Part shown: positions 33,406-41,953 of the stretch, one piece after another
Layout of the letters: each line of letters starts with the position of its first letter
How positions within the stretch are numbered: position 1 is the stretch's first letter
DNA from: JAFAGX01 sp035624215
GTDB taxonomy: Bacteria; Acidobacteriota; Terriglobia; Terriglobales; Acidobacteriaceae
DNA length: 64,000 bases
Assembly: GCA_035624215.1 (NCBI GenBank)
Contig: DASPRY010000113.1
Coordinates: 1-64,000, forward strand
Reading direction: 5' to 3'
Position numbers and translations under genes: made by a program
The notes under the pieces: model-generated
Told to the model about the DNA's origin: nothing
What the model saw: only the letters and a program-made list of their open reading frames with translations
The model's database searches: none

Positions 33406-34695
33406 ATGAAGACGGGGATGGCACTCCAGCAAAGTTATCGATGCCGCACCATGCTTTTGGTGGCATGGCTGCTGACGGGCTGCTCGCTCTTGGCCAGAGC
33501 CGATGCAGCTCTGCTGCTGGAAGAGCCCTACGGCCATTTTGGCGCGTTTACAGCCACAGGCCATGCGGCCGTGTATTTGACCAGAGTCTGCGCTGATTCT
33601 CCCACTGTCTTGCGGCGATGCGAGGAGGGAGAAGCCGGGGTTGTAATCGGCCGTTACAACAAGATTGCCGGGCGCGATTGGCTGGCAATTCCGCTGATTC
33701 CTTATCTCTATGCCGTCGAAGAGGCGGATGAGATTCCACTTTTTGCCAACCCCAAGATAGTTGCGTTTCTTCGCAACCAATACCGAAAAAACAATCTGGA
33801 AGCGGTGGCGCCGGACGATCCCACTAGAGAGGTGCCTGACGGGAACTGGACGCAACTGGTTGGCGCAGCCTATGACCGGACCATTTATGGTTTCGAGATT
33901 GAAACCACTCCGGAGCAGGATGACAACTTCATTCGCGAGTACAATTCACGCAGTAATCAATCTCACTTTAACTTGTTGGCGCACAACTGCGCGGATTTTG
34001 CCGCCGGCGTGATGAATTTCTATTACCCGCACACTCTGCATCGTAATCTCATTGCGGACATCGGCATAACCACGCCGAAACAGATTTCCAAGCTGCTGGT
34101 GAAGTTCGCGGCGCACCATCCCGACCTGCAATTCTCCAGCTTCGAAGTTCCCCAGGTGCCAGGCACGATGCCACGCAGCACACCGGTGCACGGTGTAGTC
34201 GAATCGGTGCTTAAAGCAAAGAAGTACCTTTTACCCGTGGCAGTGTTGCATCCCATTGTTACAGGCTGTCTGGCTGCCGCCTATGTTGGCGATGGCCGAT
34301 TCGATCCAAAGCGGCATGCCATGATCCTGGAATCGGGGCGTGACTTGGAGCCGCCGCTGCCCACTATGGCCCGTCGTGATTACCTGAACGAGTTGAAAAG
34401 TTTGCCGGCAAGAGATGCCAAGAAGTGGGTTGTGCTGCAAGCCGCAGCCGATCCAGAATTCGACCCCGATGGAAGACCGGTGTTGCAAATGCGCGTCGGC
34501 GACAATTTTGTCGCGCTCGGCATTTCACGGGACAACATCTTGAACACTTCGCCCGCTCTTGCCCGGGAACTTCTGACCGCCCGGCTGCAGATGGAATTGC
34601 GCCGCCGCGGGGATGCCCGAGTCTCGGAAGTTGACGTGGTGAGCGACTGGAAGCTGCTTCATCAGCTCATGCCCAGCGACAAAGCTTTGAACTAA
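33406..34695 (+). CDS. predicted lipoprotein with permuted NlpC/P60 (papain-like) motifs
   Basis: A 429-residue exported protein with a signal sequence ending LLTGC (lipobox; Cys at about residue 26), so probably a lipoprotein. Two motifs stand out: TGHAAVYL shortly after the signal and LLAHNCADFAAGVMNFYYPH ~150 residues later. A His-x-x-hydrophobic strand followed by an Asn-Cys-xx-Phe helix is the order in circularly permuted papain-fold proteins (LRAT/YiiX type), in which His and Cys are catalytic. The C-terminal half has no motif I know. Could be a peptidoglycan or lipid amidase/acyltransferase; this is inference from two motifs. Start could also be GTG at 33397. Confidence 0.55.
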   Translation: MKTGMALQQSYRCRTMLLVAWLLTGCSLLARADAALLLEEPYGHFGAFTATGHAAVYLTRVCADSPTVLRRCEEGEAGVVIGRYNKIAGRDWLAIPLIPYLYAVEEADEIPLFANPKIVAFLRNQYRKNNLEAVAPDDPTREVPDGNWTQLVGAAYDRTIYGFEIETTPEQDDNFIREYNSRSNQSHFNLLAHNCADFAAGVMNFYYPHTLHRNLIADIGITTPKQISKLLVKFAAHHPDLQFSSFEVPQVPGTMPRSTPVHGVVESVLKAKKYLLPVAVLHPIVTGCLAAAYVGDGRFDPKRHAMILESGRDLEPPLPTMARRDYLNELKSLPARDAKKWVVLQAAADPEFDPDGRPVLQMRVGDNFVALGISRDNILNTSPALARELLTARLQMELRRRGDARVSEVDVVSDWKLLHQLMPSDKALN

Positions 34696-34792
34696 TCAGA
34701 TTGGCGCCTCGGGCCGTCAAAGCCTGGAGAAATAGTGGGATTTAGCCAGCCTCGCGCAGCAAGTATCGCCCTCAATTGGCCTTTCCGTGGGG

Positions 34793-34821
34793 TTGCCAGC
34801 CTGGTAGGGCGTACGTATCAT
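34793..34821 (+). promoter_or_regulatory. candidate pyrR promoter overlapping the start codon
   Basis: TTGCCA at 34793-34798, 17-base spacer, TATCAT at 34816-34821. Transcription would begin near 34828, at or after the first possible ATG, implying a leaderless message from ATG 34829 or translation from a later start. Confidence 0.4.
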
Positions 34822-35398
34822 GGGAGCCATGGCTGCGACCAACACGACCCCAAAATTAGCGCTGCGCCAGAAGGCGCAGCTCATGTCAGCCTCGGAAATT
34901 GAACGGACGCTGGTCCGGCTCGCTCACGAAATCGTAGAGAAAAACGGTGGGGTGGAGGCGCTGGCCTTCGTTGGCATCCGCCGTCGCGGTGTTCCGCTGG
35001 CGCAGCGGCTGGGCAAGCTGGTTGAGCGCATCGAGGGCGTGCCCGCCCCGGTGGGTACCTTGGATATTAGTTTTTATCGCGATGACCTTTCCACGCTCGG
35101 CCCCAAGCCAGTCGTGCAGAAATCCGAGCTGGGATTTTCTATACAGGATAAAAACGTGGTGTTGGTGGACGACGTGTTGTTCACCGGACGCACCATACGC
35201 GCGGCTTTGGACGCATTGTTCTCCGCCGGGCGCCCTCGCCGCGTGCAGCTGTGTGTGCTGATCGACCGGGGACACCGCGAACTGCCGATCGAGGCTGCCT
35301 TCGTAGGCCGCAGTGTGCAGACCAGCATGAATGAAGTGATCGAGGTCAAGCTTACGGAAATCGATAGCACGGAGAAGGTCCTGCTGATGGAAAAGTAG
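34820..35398 (+). CDS. pyrR: PyrR-type uracil phosphoribosyltransferase / pyrimidine regulator
   Basis: A 192-residue PyrR. The PRPP-binding loop VVLVDDVLFTGRT (~residue 111), the GIRRRG loop and the PRRVQLCVLIDRGHRELPI segment identify the family. PyrR binds pyr mRNA or acts as a UPRTase. No pyrimidine biosynthesis gene follows; instead a pyrimidine phosphorylase and a nucleoside transporter do, so the salvage activity may be what matters here. Alternative starts are 34829 and 34883 (ATGTCAGCC). Confidence 0.88.
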   Translation: MGAMAATNTTPKLALRQKAQLMSASEIERTLVRLAHEIVEKNGGVEALAFVGIRRRGVPLAQRLGKLVERIEGVPAPVGTLDISFYRDDLSTLGPKPVVQKSELGFSIQDKNVVLVDDVLFTGRTIRAALDALFSAGRPRRVQLCVLIDRGHRELPIEAAFVGRSVQTSMNEVIEVKLTEIDSTEKVLLMEK

Positions 35399-35524
35399 TT
35401 CCTCTGCGGTGTCCGGCTGGCGCACGCAAAATCCGGGCGCTTAAATCACTAGTACTGAAAACCCCTCTCTCGGTTTACAATCAGGCGCGATTCGGCCTTT
35501 CTCAAAATTGCATTCAGACCAGGG

Positions 35525-36916
35525 ATGACGACCCAGAACCTGTCAAGCCCGCAGAACGGCAGCGCCCATGCCAGCGCGCCTGCTGTCCCAGTTCGTGTGG
35601 TCGATCTCATTCGAAAAAAACGCGATGGCCAGGAACTGTCGCGGGGTGAGATCGAAGGCTTGATTCACGGCTACACGCATGGGGAGATTCCGGATTATCA
35701 AGTAGCGGCCTGGCTCATGGCAGCAGTTTTGCGAGGTTTGACTCGCGCCGAAACTGCCGCGCTCACGGATGCGATGCTGCACTCGGGCCAAGTGCTGGAC
35801 CTTTCGGAATTCTCGGTCAGGAAGGTCGACAAACATTCCACTGGCGGTGTCGGAGACAAGACCTCGCTTGTGCTGGCGCCGGTGGTCGCGGCTGGCGGCT
35901 TGCTGGTTCCGATGATCAGCGGCCGTGGTCTTGGCCATACCGGCGGGACGCTGGACAAGCTCGAATCCATTCCCGGCTTTACGGTGAATCTTCCCGTTGC
36001 CGATTTTCGGCGCGTCCTGCGTGGCTGCGGCTGCTGCATGATCGGGCAGACTGCGGAAATTGCTCCGGCCGACCGCAAGCTCTACGCCTTGCGCGATGTG
36101 ACCGGAACGGTGGAAAGCCCCTACCTGATTTGCGCCTCGATCATGAGCAAGAAACTGGCAGAAGGAATTGATGCTCTGGTGCTCGATGTGAAAACCGGCT
36201 CGGGCGCGTTTATGAAAAAAAAAGAAGACGCGGCCTTTCTTGCGGGCTTGATGGTTGAAACTGGTCAACGGATGGGGAAAAAGGTGGTCGCTTTGATCAC
36301 CGACATGGACCAGCCGCTGGGGATGAAGATCGGAAACTCGCTGGAAGTGGCAGAAGTACTGGAAATTCTGCAAGGCGAAGGGCCGGCCGATGTGCGCGAG
36401 TTGTGCCTCGAACTTGCCGCCTGGATGTTTCATGTCGGCGGCGCAGCGTCTTCGCTGGCCGAGGGCAGGCAAACCGCGCAGCAAATGATAGATTCGGGGC
36501 GCGGCCTGGCAAAATTTCGCGAGATGGTACAACTGCAAGGCGGCGATCTCTCTGCGGTTGATGACTCGGGACGGTTGCCGCGCGCCAAACACACTCTCGA
36601 GGTGCTGAGCCCCGAAAACGGTTATGTGGCCGCGATTGATTGCGAAGCGGTCGGCACTGCTTGCGTGATTTTAGGTGGCGGGCGCGAGAGGAAAGAGGAC
36701 TCGGTCGATCCCGCGGTCGGAATCGTGCTGCACAAGAAAGTGGGTGATCCGGTCGGCGCCAAAGAGCCGCTGGCAACGATTCATTACAATTCGGAATCGC
36801 GGGCTGCACGGGCCAAACAACTCGTTCATGAGAGCTATCACATCTCGGGTGCACCACCCGCCGAAGCCAGAGCGCTGGTGCTTCGGGGAGTAATCACTGG
36901 TTCGGGAGGCCACTGA
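35525..36916 (+). CDS. deoA: thymidine/pyrimidine-nucleoside phosphorylase
   Basis: A 463-residue phosphorylase that splits thymidine or uridine into base and (deoxy)ribose 1-phosphate. The family signature KHSTGGVGDKTSL with the phosphate-binding glycines (~residue 101), SGRGLGHTGGTLDKLE, and KTGSGAFMKK are present; the C-terminal PYNP domain includes DPAVGIVLHKKVGDPV. An N-terminal ~20-residue extension precedes VRVVDLIRKKRDG. Whether it prefers thymidine (deoA) or also uridine (pdp) cannot be told. Its stop overlaps the nupC start by one base. Confidence 0.9.
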   Translation: MTTQNLSSPQNGSAHASAPAVPVRVVDLIRKKRDGQELSRGEIEGLIHGYTHGEIPDYQVAAWLMAAVLRGLTRAETAALTDAMLHSGQVLDLSEFSVRKVDKHSTGGVGDKTSLVLAPVVAAGGLLVPMISGRGLGHTGGTLDKLESIPGFTVNLPVADFRRVLRGCGCCMIGQTAEIAPADRKLYALRDVTGTVESPYLICASIMSKKLAEGIDALVLDVKTGSGAFMKKKEDAAFLAGLMVETGQRMGKKVVALITDMDQPLGMKIGNSLEVAEVLEILQGEGPADVRELCLELAAWMFHVGGAASSLAEGRQTAQQMIDSGRGLAKFREMVQLQGGDLSAVDDSGRLPRAKHTLEVLSPENGYVAAIDCEAVGTACVILGGGRERKEDSVDPAVGIVLHKKVGDPVGAKEPLATIHYNSESRAARAKQLVHESYHISGAPPAEARALVLRGVITGSGGH

Positions 36917-38160
36917 TGGGGCGTTTCACCGGCATTCTCGGAATCCTGGTCATGCTGGGTCTAGGTTTCCTGTTCTCGACGAACCGGCGCGCGATTCGCA
37001 TTAAGACCGTCGCCTGGGGCCTGGGGTTGCAGTTTGCTTTCGCAGTGTTTGTTTTGAAGGTCGAGGCTGGGCGGCTGATTTTTCAGAAGGCGGGGGATGC
37101 GGTCAACCGGTTGCTCAGCTATGCGTTTGCCGGTTCGTCTTTCGTCTTCGGGGAACTCGGCGCGCGTGGCTCGCGAATGGGTTTCTATTTTGCCTTTCAA
37201 GTGTTGCCCACGGTTATTTTCATTGCTGCGTTCTTTGCGGTTCTTTATCACTACGGAATCATGCAGTTCGTAGTGCGCCAAGCAGCGCGGGTGATGACGC
37301 GCTTCATGGGCGCGAGCGGGGCGGAGTCGCTCAACGTAGCGGCGAGCATTTTCATGGGCCAAACTGAGGCGCCCTTGACCATCCGTCCTTTTTTGCCGGA
37401 GATGACCCGTTCTGAGCTCATGACTGTGATGACCAGCGGAATGGCACACGTCTCCGGTGGAATCATGGCGGCCTATATTGCGTTTGGCATTGAACCGAAG
37501 CATCTTTTGAGCGCAGTAATCATGACCGCGCCCGGAACCATTCTGATGTCGAAGATGCTGGTGCCCGAGACGGAAGAGCCAAAAACCGCCGGCCGCGTGG
37601 TTATGAGCGAAGAAGAGGTCAAAGCGGAGGAAAAAGAAAACCTGCTGGGCGCGGTTTCAAGGGGCACCACGGATGGGCTGTACCTAGCGCTGAACATTGC
37701 CGCCATGCTGATTTCCTTCCTGGCTCTTATCGCGCTCACCAACGGGATTCTGGGCGGAATTCATAACGGGCTGACCCACATCGGAATTTCCTGGTTCCCC
37801 ACCAGCCTGGAAAAAATCTTCGGAACTGTTTTCGCGCCCATTGCCTGGGTGATTGGCGTTCCGTGGCGGGACTGCCCAGCGATCGGCAATCTTCTGGGGA
37901 CACGCATGGCGCTGAATGAGTTAGTGGCATTTTCCTTGCTCGGACCGCAGCGAGCGGTCCTGGCACCGCGGTCGTTTACGATCGCGACTTTCGCCTTGTG
38001 CGGCTTTGCGAACCTGAGCTCGATTGGAATTCAGATCGGCGGCATCGGCGCCCTGGCGCCAAACAAGAGAGGCGAACTGGCGCGGCTCGGTTTTCGCGCC
38101 ATGTTCGCAGGAACGATGGCAAATATGATTTCGGCGTCCATTGCCGGAATGCTCTTGTAG
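36916..38160 (+). CDS. nupC: concentrative nucleoside transporter (NupC/CNT family)
   Basis: A 414-residue inner-membrane symporter with about ten helices. Family blocks: KTVAWGLGLQFAFAVFVLK, GFYFAFQVLPTVIFIAAFF, GASGAESLNVAASIFMGQTEAPL, and GFANLSSIGIQIGGIGALAP. Brings nucleosides in with protons or sodium for the phosphorylase encoded immediately before it. Confidence 0.92.
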   Translation: MGRFTGILGILVMLGLGFLFSTNRRAIRIKTVAWGLGLQFAFAVFVLKVEAGRLIFQKAGDAVNRLLSYAFAGSSFVFGELGARGSRMGFYFAFQVLPTVIFIAAFFAVLYHYGIMQFVVRQAARVMTRFMGASGAESLNVAASIFMGQTEAPLTIRPFLPEMTRSELMTVMTSGMAHVSGGIMAAYIAFGIEPKHLLSAVIMTAPGTILMSKMLVPETEEPKTAGRVVMSEEEVKAEEKENLLGAVSRGTTDGLYLALNIAAMLISFLALIALTNGILGGIHNGLTHIGISWFPTSLEKIFGTVFAPIAWVIGVPWRDCPAIGNLLGTRMALNELVAFSLLGPQRAVLAPRSFTIATFALCGFANLSSIGIQIGGIGALAPNKRGELARLGFRAMFAGTMANMISASIAGMLL

Positions 38161-38167
38161 AGAGAGC

Positions 38168-38572
38168 CTACGGTTTATCCGGAACGGAGCCAATTATGGC
38201 ATCCGCCTCAATCTCCACCAACATCTCGGGAGAGATGAGCTTGCTGACTTCCACCATGGAGGTTGCGGGACGAATTTCGCCAAAGAACTCTCCATGAGCT
38301 TTGCCGATCTTCTCCCAGTCGGCAATATTGGTGACGTACATGCGCGTACGTACTACGTCCTTGGTGCTGGCGCCTGCCTTTTTAAGAGCAGTCTCGATGT
38401 TCTTCAGAGTTTGCAGTGCCTGAGAGTATGGATCGCCGACGCCAACGATTTTGCCGTCCGGTCCAGTGGCGGTAGTGCCCGAGACGTAGACGCAGTTGCC
38501 GACTCTAACGGCGCGCGAATAACCCACAACAGGTTCCCACGGTGTACCACTCGATATGTTCTTCCGTTCCAC
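38168..38572 (-). CDS. RidA-family (YjgF/UK114) protein
   Basis: A 134-residue RidA-type protein, whose family hydrolyses reactive enamine/imine intermediates of PLP enzymes. Seen: SGTTATGPDGKIVGVGDPYSQ, TLKNIETALKKAGASTKDVVR with the catalytic Arg in VRTRMYVTN, and a final VEIEADAI with the conserved Glu. A GTG start at 38572 with GGAGGAAGG 10 bases before is preferred over the ATG 36 codons upstream, whose extra sequence is not conserved. Convergent with nupC. Confidence 0.83.
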   Translation of the reverse strand: MERKNISSGTPWEPVVGYSRAVRVGNCVYVSGTTATGPDGKIVGVGDPYSQALQTLKNIETALKKAGASTKDVVRTRMYVTNIADWEKIGKAHGEFFGEIRPATSMVEVSKLISPEMLVEIEADAIIGSVPDKP

Positions 38573-38821
38573 GAACTTCCTTCCTCCGTAGCCGATATTG
38601 TAACTGGAGCTAGAAGGAGTCGTTGGTTGGCACTCAGCGGCAGAGATTGCCAACAAGACCTGTGTAAAACCTTTGTTCAAGACTTCGGGTTCTAATTAAT
38701 TGGCACGAATGGGCCATCGAAACACGAAAGTCACTTGCCTTGTCTTCGGGGCTAAGGTAAGTATTCAGGCAACTGTGGTGGTGCTCGCGGTAAGAGGCGG
38801 ATTTTGGAGGGATTACCCGGG

Positions 38822-39373
38822 ATGATTCCGGAGTCACATCCTTTGCAGCGGCTTTTTGTAGAGCTGGTCAGCCGACATTATGCGGAGGAAATCGGTCTGC
38901 GTGATCCGCAAATCGTCAACTATGTTGCCCACCTCATGACCGAGTTCTGCGAATTAGATCAGCTTTTCAAAATTCGCAATGCTGCGGGCCGGACGCTCAC
39001 GGATGTGGGCGAGCTACTGCTCGAATCGAATCCTGTCTATGGTCCTGCGCCGTCGTTCGATCGCGAGCGCCAGGTTCGCAAGCACATCGGCGATTACACT
39101 CTGTTCTTCACCGGGATGTTTCCGGAGAGCATCAATCATCTGCGTCTGCGTCGCAATCGTCTGGAAAACTTTGTTGACTGGATGAAAGCCGGTAAAGAGA
39201 GTTATTACATCGTTTCCAAGTTCGACTGCTTCGAATACACCAAGATTGCACCTCTGTTTGCCAGCCTTTCCAGCCACTTCGAACAGTGTGTTTACGGACT
39301 CAACCGGGTGAAGAATGAGTTGCAGGAAATGCAGCACCCGATCGTGCGCCGGGCAAATGAACTCCTGATGTAA
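38822..39373 (+). CDS. conserved hypothetical helical protein
   Basis: A 183-residue, mostly alpha-helical soluble protein with no signal peptide or membrane segment. I do not recognise a named domain. Recurrent features are an acidic N-terminal helix (RHYAEEIGLRDPQIVNYVAH), a charged DRERQVRKHIGDYTLFFTGM central helix and FEYTKIAPLFASLSSHFEQC near the end. ATG at 38822 follows GGAGGG; a TTG at 38804 is less likely. It is divergent from the RidA gene and convergent with rsmD. Confidence 0.65.
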   Translation: MIPESHPLQRLFVELVSRHYAEEIGLRDPQIVNYVAHLMTEFCELDQLFKIRNAAGRTLTDVGELLLESNPVYGPAPSFDRERQVRKHIGDYTLFFTGMFPESINHLRLRRNRLENFVDWMKAGKESYYIVSKFDCFEYTKIAPLFASLSSHFEQCVYGLNRVKNELQEMQHPIVRRANELLM

Positions 39374-39413
39374 GCGCTGTCTCGCCACGCACTGCTCGGT
39401 CTCTGCACACGTA

Positions 39414-39980
39414 TCAGGACATTCGATAGAAACTCAGCGCAGTTTCACCCTGCACCAATTTCCGGCTACGGCGCAGAGTCGCAAAAGCTTCCGGAGGGTC
39501 AAACTTCTTGTGGTGCTCGGCGATCACGAGGCTCGCTGGTTTCAGCAGATCCGATTTCGATAGTTGGTCCAGCGCTTGCCGGTAAGCTTCCTGCAGCCGA
39601 TAGGGAGGATCCAGAAAAACGAAATCAGCCTGGACGCCACTGGAGGCGAGTTCCTGCAAGGCGCGGATGGAATCGCGTTTCACAACTTTGAAATTCGCCG
39701 TGACCTCAAGCACTGCGAGATTTTTTCTGATGAGTTCTACCCCCCGCGGCGCCGACTCAACGAAATAGACCATGCCTGCTCCCCGGCTTAAAGCTTCGAT
39801 ACCCACTGCCCCGGTCCCGGCGAACAAATCAATCCACACTGTGCCCTCGAGGGAACGCGGATTGCCTGCGGTAAGTACATCGAACAAAGTTTCGCGGAGT
39901 TTATCTGCAGTGGGACGAAGATCGAGATCCGGCAACGATCGTAGCCTTCGGCTGCGGTATTTCCCGGCGATGACTCTCAT
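39414..39980 (-). CDS. rsmD: 16S rRNA (guanine(966)-N2)-methyltransferase
   Basis: A 188-residue SAM-dependent methyltransferase acting on the 30S subunit. Seen: MRVIAGKYRSRRL at the start, RPTADKLRETLFDVL, the SAM motif WIDLFAGTGAVGIEALSRGA, and the catalytic FLDPPY. The ATG of MRVIAG is chosen; the frame extends 20 codons further upstream without conservation. Often next to coaD, but not here. Confidence 0.92.
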   Translation of the reverse strand: MRVIAGKYRSRRLRSLPDLDLRPTADKLRETLFDVLTAGNPRSLEGTVWIDLFAGTGAVGIEALSRGAGMVYFVESAPRGVELIRKNLAVLEVTANFKVVKRDSIRALQELASSGVQADFVFLDPPYRLQEAYRQALDQLSKSDLLKPASLVIAEHHKKFDPPEAFATLRRSRKLVQGETALSFYRMS

Positions 39981-40108
39981 ACATCCACGCTGACGGGATC
40001 TGTTTACGAATGCAGCACGCCTGTACCTTCGATTGGCCAAGCCGCAACTGCCGAGCAGGCGCGAGCGTCTAAGACCATATAATAGGTGAGGAGGCGTGGC
40101 GACTGCGG

Positions 40109-41230
40109 ATGAGAAATTGGTCCCTTCCTGCCGGGCGTATCTTTGGGGTGGAACTTCGAATCCATCTCACATTCTTATTTCTTCTGGTGTTTGTGTGGCT
40201 GACTGAATCGGCCCCACATGGCCGCCTGAGTGCCGGACGCGGGCTCGCCCTGGTAGGAATAATTTTCGGTTGTGTTGTATTGCATGAACTTGGCCACGCC
40301 CTGGCCGGGATCCACGCGGGAGTTCCGGCGAAAGCCATAATCTTGCTTCCAATTGGCGGCATAACTTTTCTGGACGAAAGTCAGCATCCGGTCGAACCCG
40401 GCGTACTTACCTGGAAACGCGATATCCGAATAGCGCTGGCTGGGCCGTTGGTGAACCTTGCTGCCGCCTTTGCTGCGGGCAGCATCCTGCTCGCGGTGGC
40501 TCCGGAGATTCGGCTTTGGGCGCGGCCGTGGGTGCACTCCAGCAATCTGCCCCGCAGCCTGGTCTGGGCGAACCTGTGGCTGGCGGTTCTTAATCTTCTC
40601 CCCGCGTACCCGATGGATGGCGGCCGGGTTCTGCGCGCATTATTCAGCCGCCGCATGGATGCAGTACGAGCCACGCGGCGCGCCGTGACGATCGGGCAGG
40701 CCTTCGCCACAGTTTTCATGCTGGTCGGAATGCTGTGGAACATCTGGCTGACGATGATTGGGTTCTTTCTTTTCATCGCGGCCCAACTGGAAGAACGCTC
40801 GGCGGTTTTTCAGTCGGTGCTGGAAACTGTGCGCCTGGAAGATATTATGTTGACCGACTTTGCCACGCTCTCGCCCGCCGATACCTTGGAGGACGCTTTG
40901 GAGAAGGCAGTCCATTCGCTTCAGGATGATTTTCCGGTCATTCGCGGGAGCGACATGGTGGGTGTGATTTCGAGGCAGAAGATTCTGCAAGCATTGCGGG
41001 CCGAAGGCAACGGCTATGTTCAGTCGGTGATGAACCGTATCTTCGAAGTTGCCCAGAAGAAAGAATCGCTGGCATCAGCATTTCGCAAGCTCACGGCGCG
41101 CAATTTGAGCATTATCCCAGTGGTTGAGGACCAGCACCTGGTTGGAATCGTTACGTTACAGAATCTGATGCACTCGATGGCATTACTGGCTGAGAGCCGA
41201 AAATTGCGCAAGACCGCGTTCAACTCATAG
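40109..41230 (+). CDS. site-2-type intramembrane zinc metalloprotease with CBS domains
   Basis: A 373-residue M50 family protease. HELGHALAG (~residue 60) provides two zinc ligands and the catalytic Glu, and NLLPAYPMDGGRVLRAL (~residue 166) the third ligand Asp. Around six membrane helices precede a cytosolic pair of CBS domains (~residues 235-360; VRLEDIMLTDFATLS... VVEDQHLVGIVTLQNLM), which in related proteases bind nucleotides and control activity. Substrate unknown; could process an anti-sigma factor or clear membrane fragments. Confidence 0.88.
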   Translation: MRNWSLPAGRIFGVELRIHLTFLFLLVFVWLTESAPHGRLSAGRGLALVGIIFGCVVLHELGHALAGIHAGVPAKAIILLPIGGITFLDESQHPVEPGVLTWKRDIRIALAGPLVNLAAAFAAGSILLAVAPEIRLWARPWVHSSNLPRSLVWANLWLAVLNLLPAYPMDGGRVLRALFSRRMDAVRATRRAVTIGQAFATVFMLVGMLWNIWLTMIGFFLFIAAQLEERSAVFQSVLETVRLEDIMLTDFATLSPADTLEDALEKAVHSLQDDFPVIRGSDMVGVISRQKILQALRAEGNGYVQSVMNRIFEVAQKKESLASAFRKLTARNLSIIPVVEDQHLVGIVTLQNLMHSMALLAESRKLRKTAFNS

Positions 41231-41248
41231 TTCCACCCCAACAAGCTC

Positions 41249-41914
41249 TCAGAACCGGAACAGCACGCCTACCGACGGTTCCGCAACATGGCTGGTGGCG
41301 CCGGTAAAGAAGCTCACAGAGTTTCCCGAGGTCGCGTCGATTTTGAAATCCGGTGCTTTGTACAAAAATCCTCGATACTGCAAGCGGAGTGCGAAACGGG
41401 AGAAATGAGGAAGCCGGCAATCGACTCCGAAACCATAGTCAAATGCGAGTTGGGTCTGCTTGGCGGCGTGTAAGTTGATCTCGATATTGTCGGGAATATT
41501 CCCTGGAACAATCGGCGGTAAGAACACCCATGTACTGCGAGGAGAAAAGCGCAAGACCCCGCCACCTGCCATCACAAAGGGCTCGAAGCGTCCCTTACGG
41601 AACGGGGTGAACATGTAGTTGGAACTGTACTCGGAAATGTTCGCGAGAATGTGAAAGTTGTCGATGAAACGATAAATCTGGGAATTTTTGTCTCGCCCGT
41701 AATTGAAGACGAATGAGTGCCTGGGAGTGAACCTGACGCGGATGGTCCCGAACGCACCTCCGCCCTCGGTTGCGGTCTGCACAATCCCGTTCCCGCTAGA
41801 CTGTTTGGTAAACAGGCCGCCGACATTGAAGCTGAAGTCGAAGCGCTTGTCCTGAGCAGCGCCCATTGACGTTAAGCAAAAAAGCACAGCTACTGCTCCT
41901 AATTTTTTAGGCAT
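41249..41914 (-). CDS. small outer-membrane beta-barrel protein
   Basis: A 221-residue exported protein with a signal peptide (residues 1-20, ending GAAQ), successive amphipathic beta strands (RFDFSFNVGGLF, SFVFNYGRD, FALRLQYRGFLY) and a terminal VGVLFRF, the aromatic ending of BAM-assembled barrels. About eight to ten strands. No specific function. Gene order suggests its own unit, in front of nothing obvious. Confidence 0.7.
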   Translation of the reverse strand: MPKKLGAVAVLFCLTSMGAAQDKRFDFSFNVGGLFTKQSSGNGIVQTATEGGGAFGTIRVRFTPRHSFVFNYGRDKNSQIYRFIDNFHILANISEYSSNYMFTPFRKGRFEPFVMAGGGVLRFSPRSTWVFLPPIVPGNIPDNIEINLHAAKQTQLAFDYGFGVDCRLPHFSRFALRLQYRGFLYKAPDFKIDATSGNSVSFFTGATSHVAEPSVGVLFRF

Positions 41915-41953
41915 CCAAGTCCTCTCATGGGTTTGATGCTGAGCCGCGGCTTT

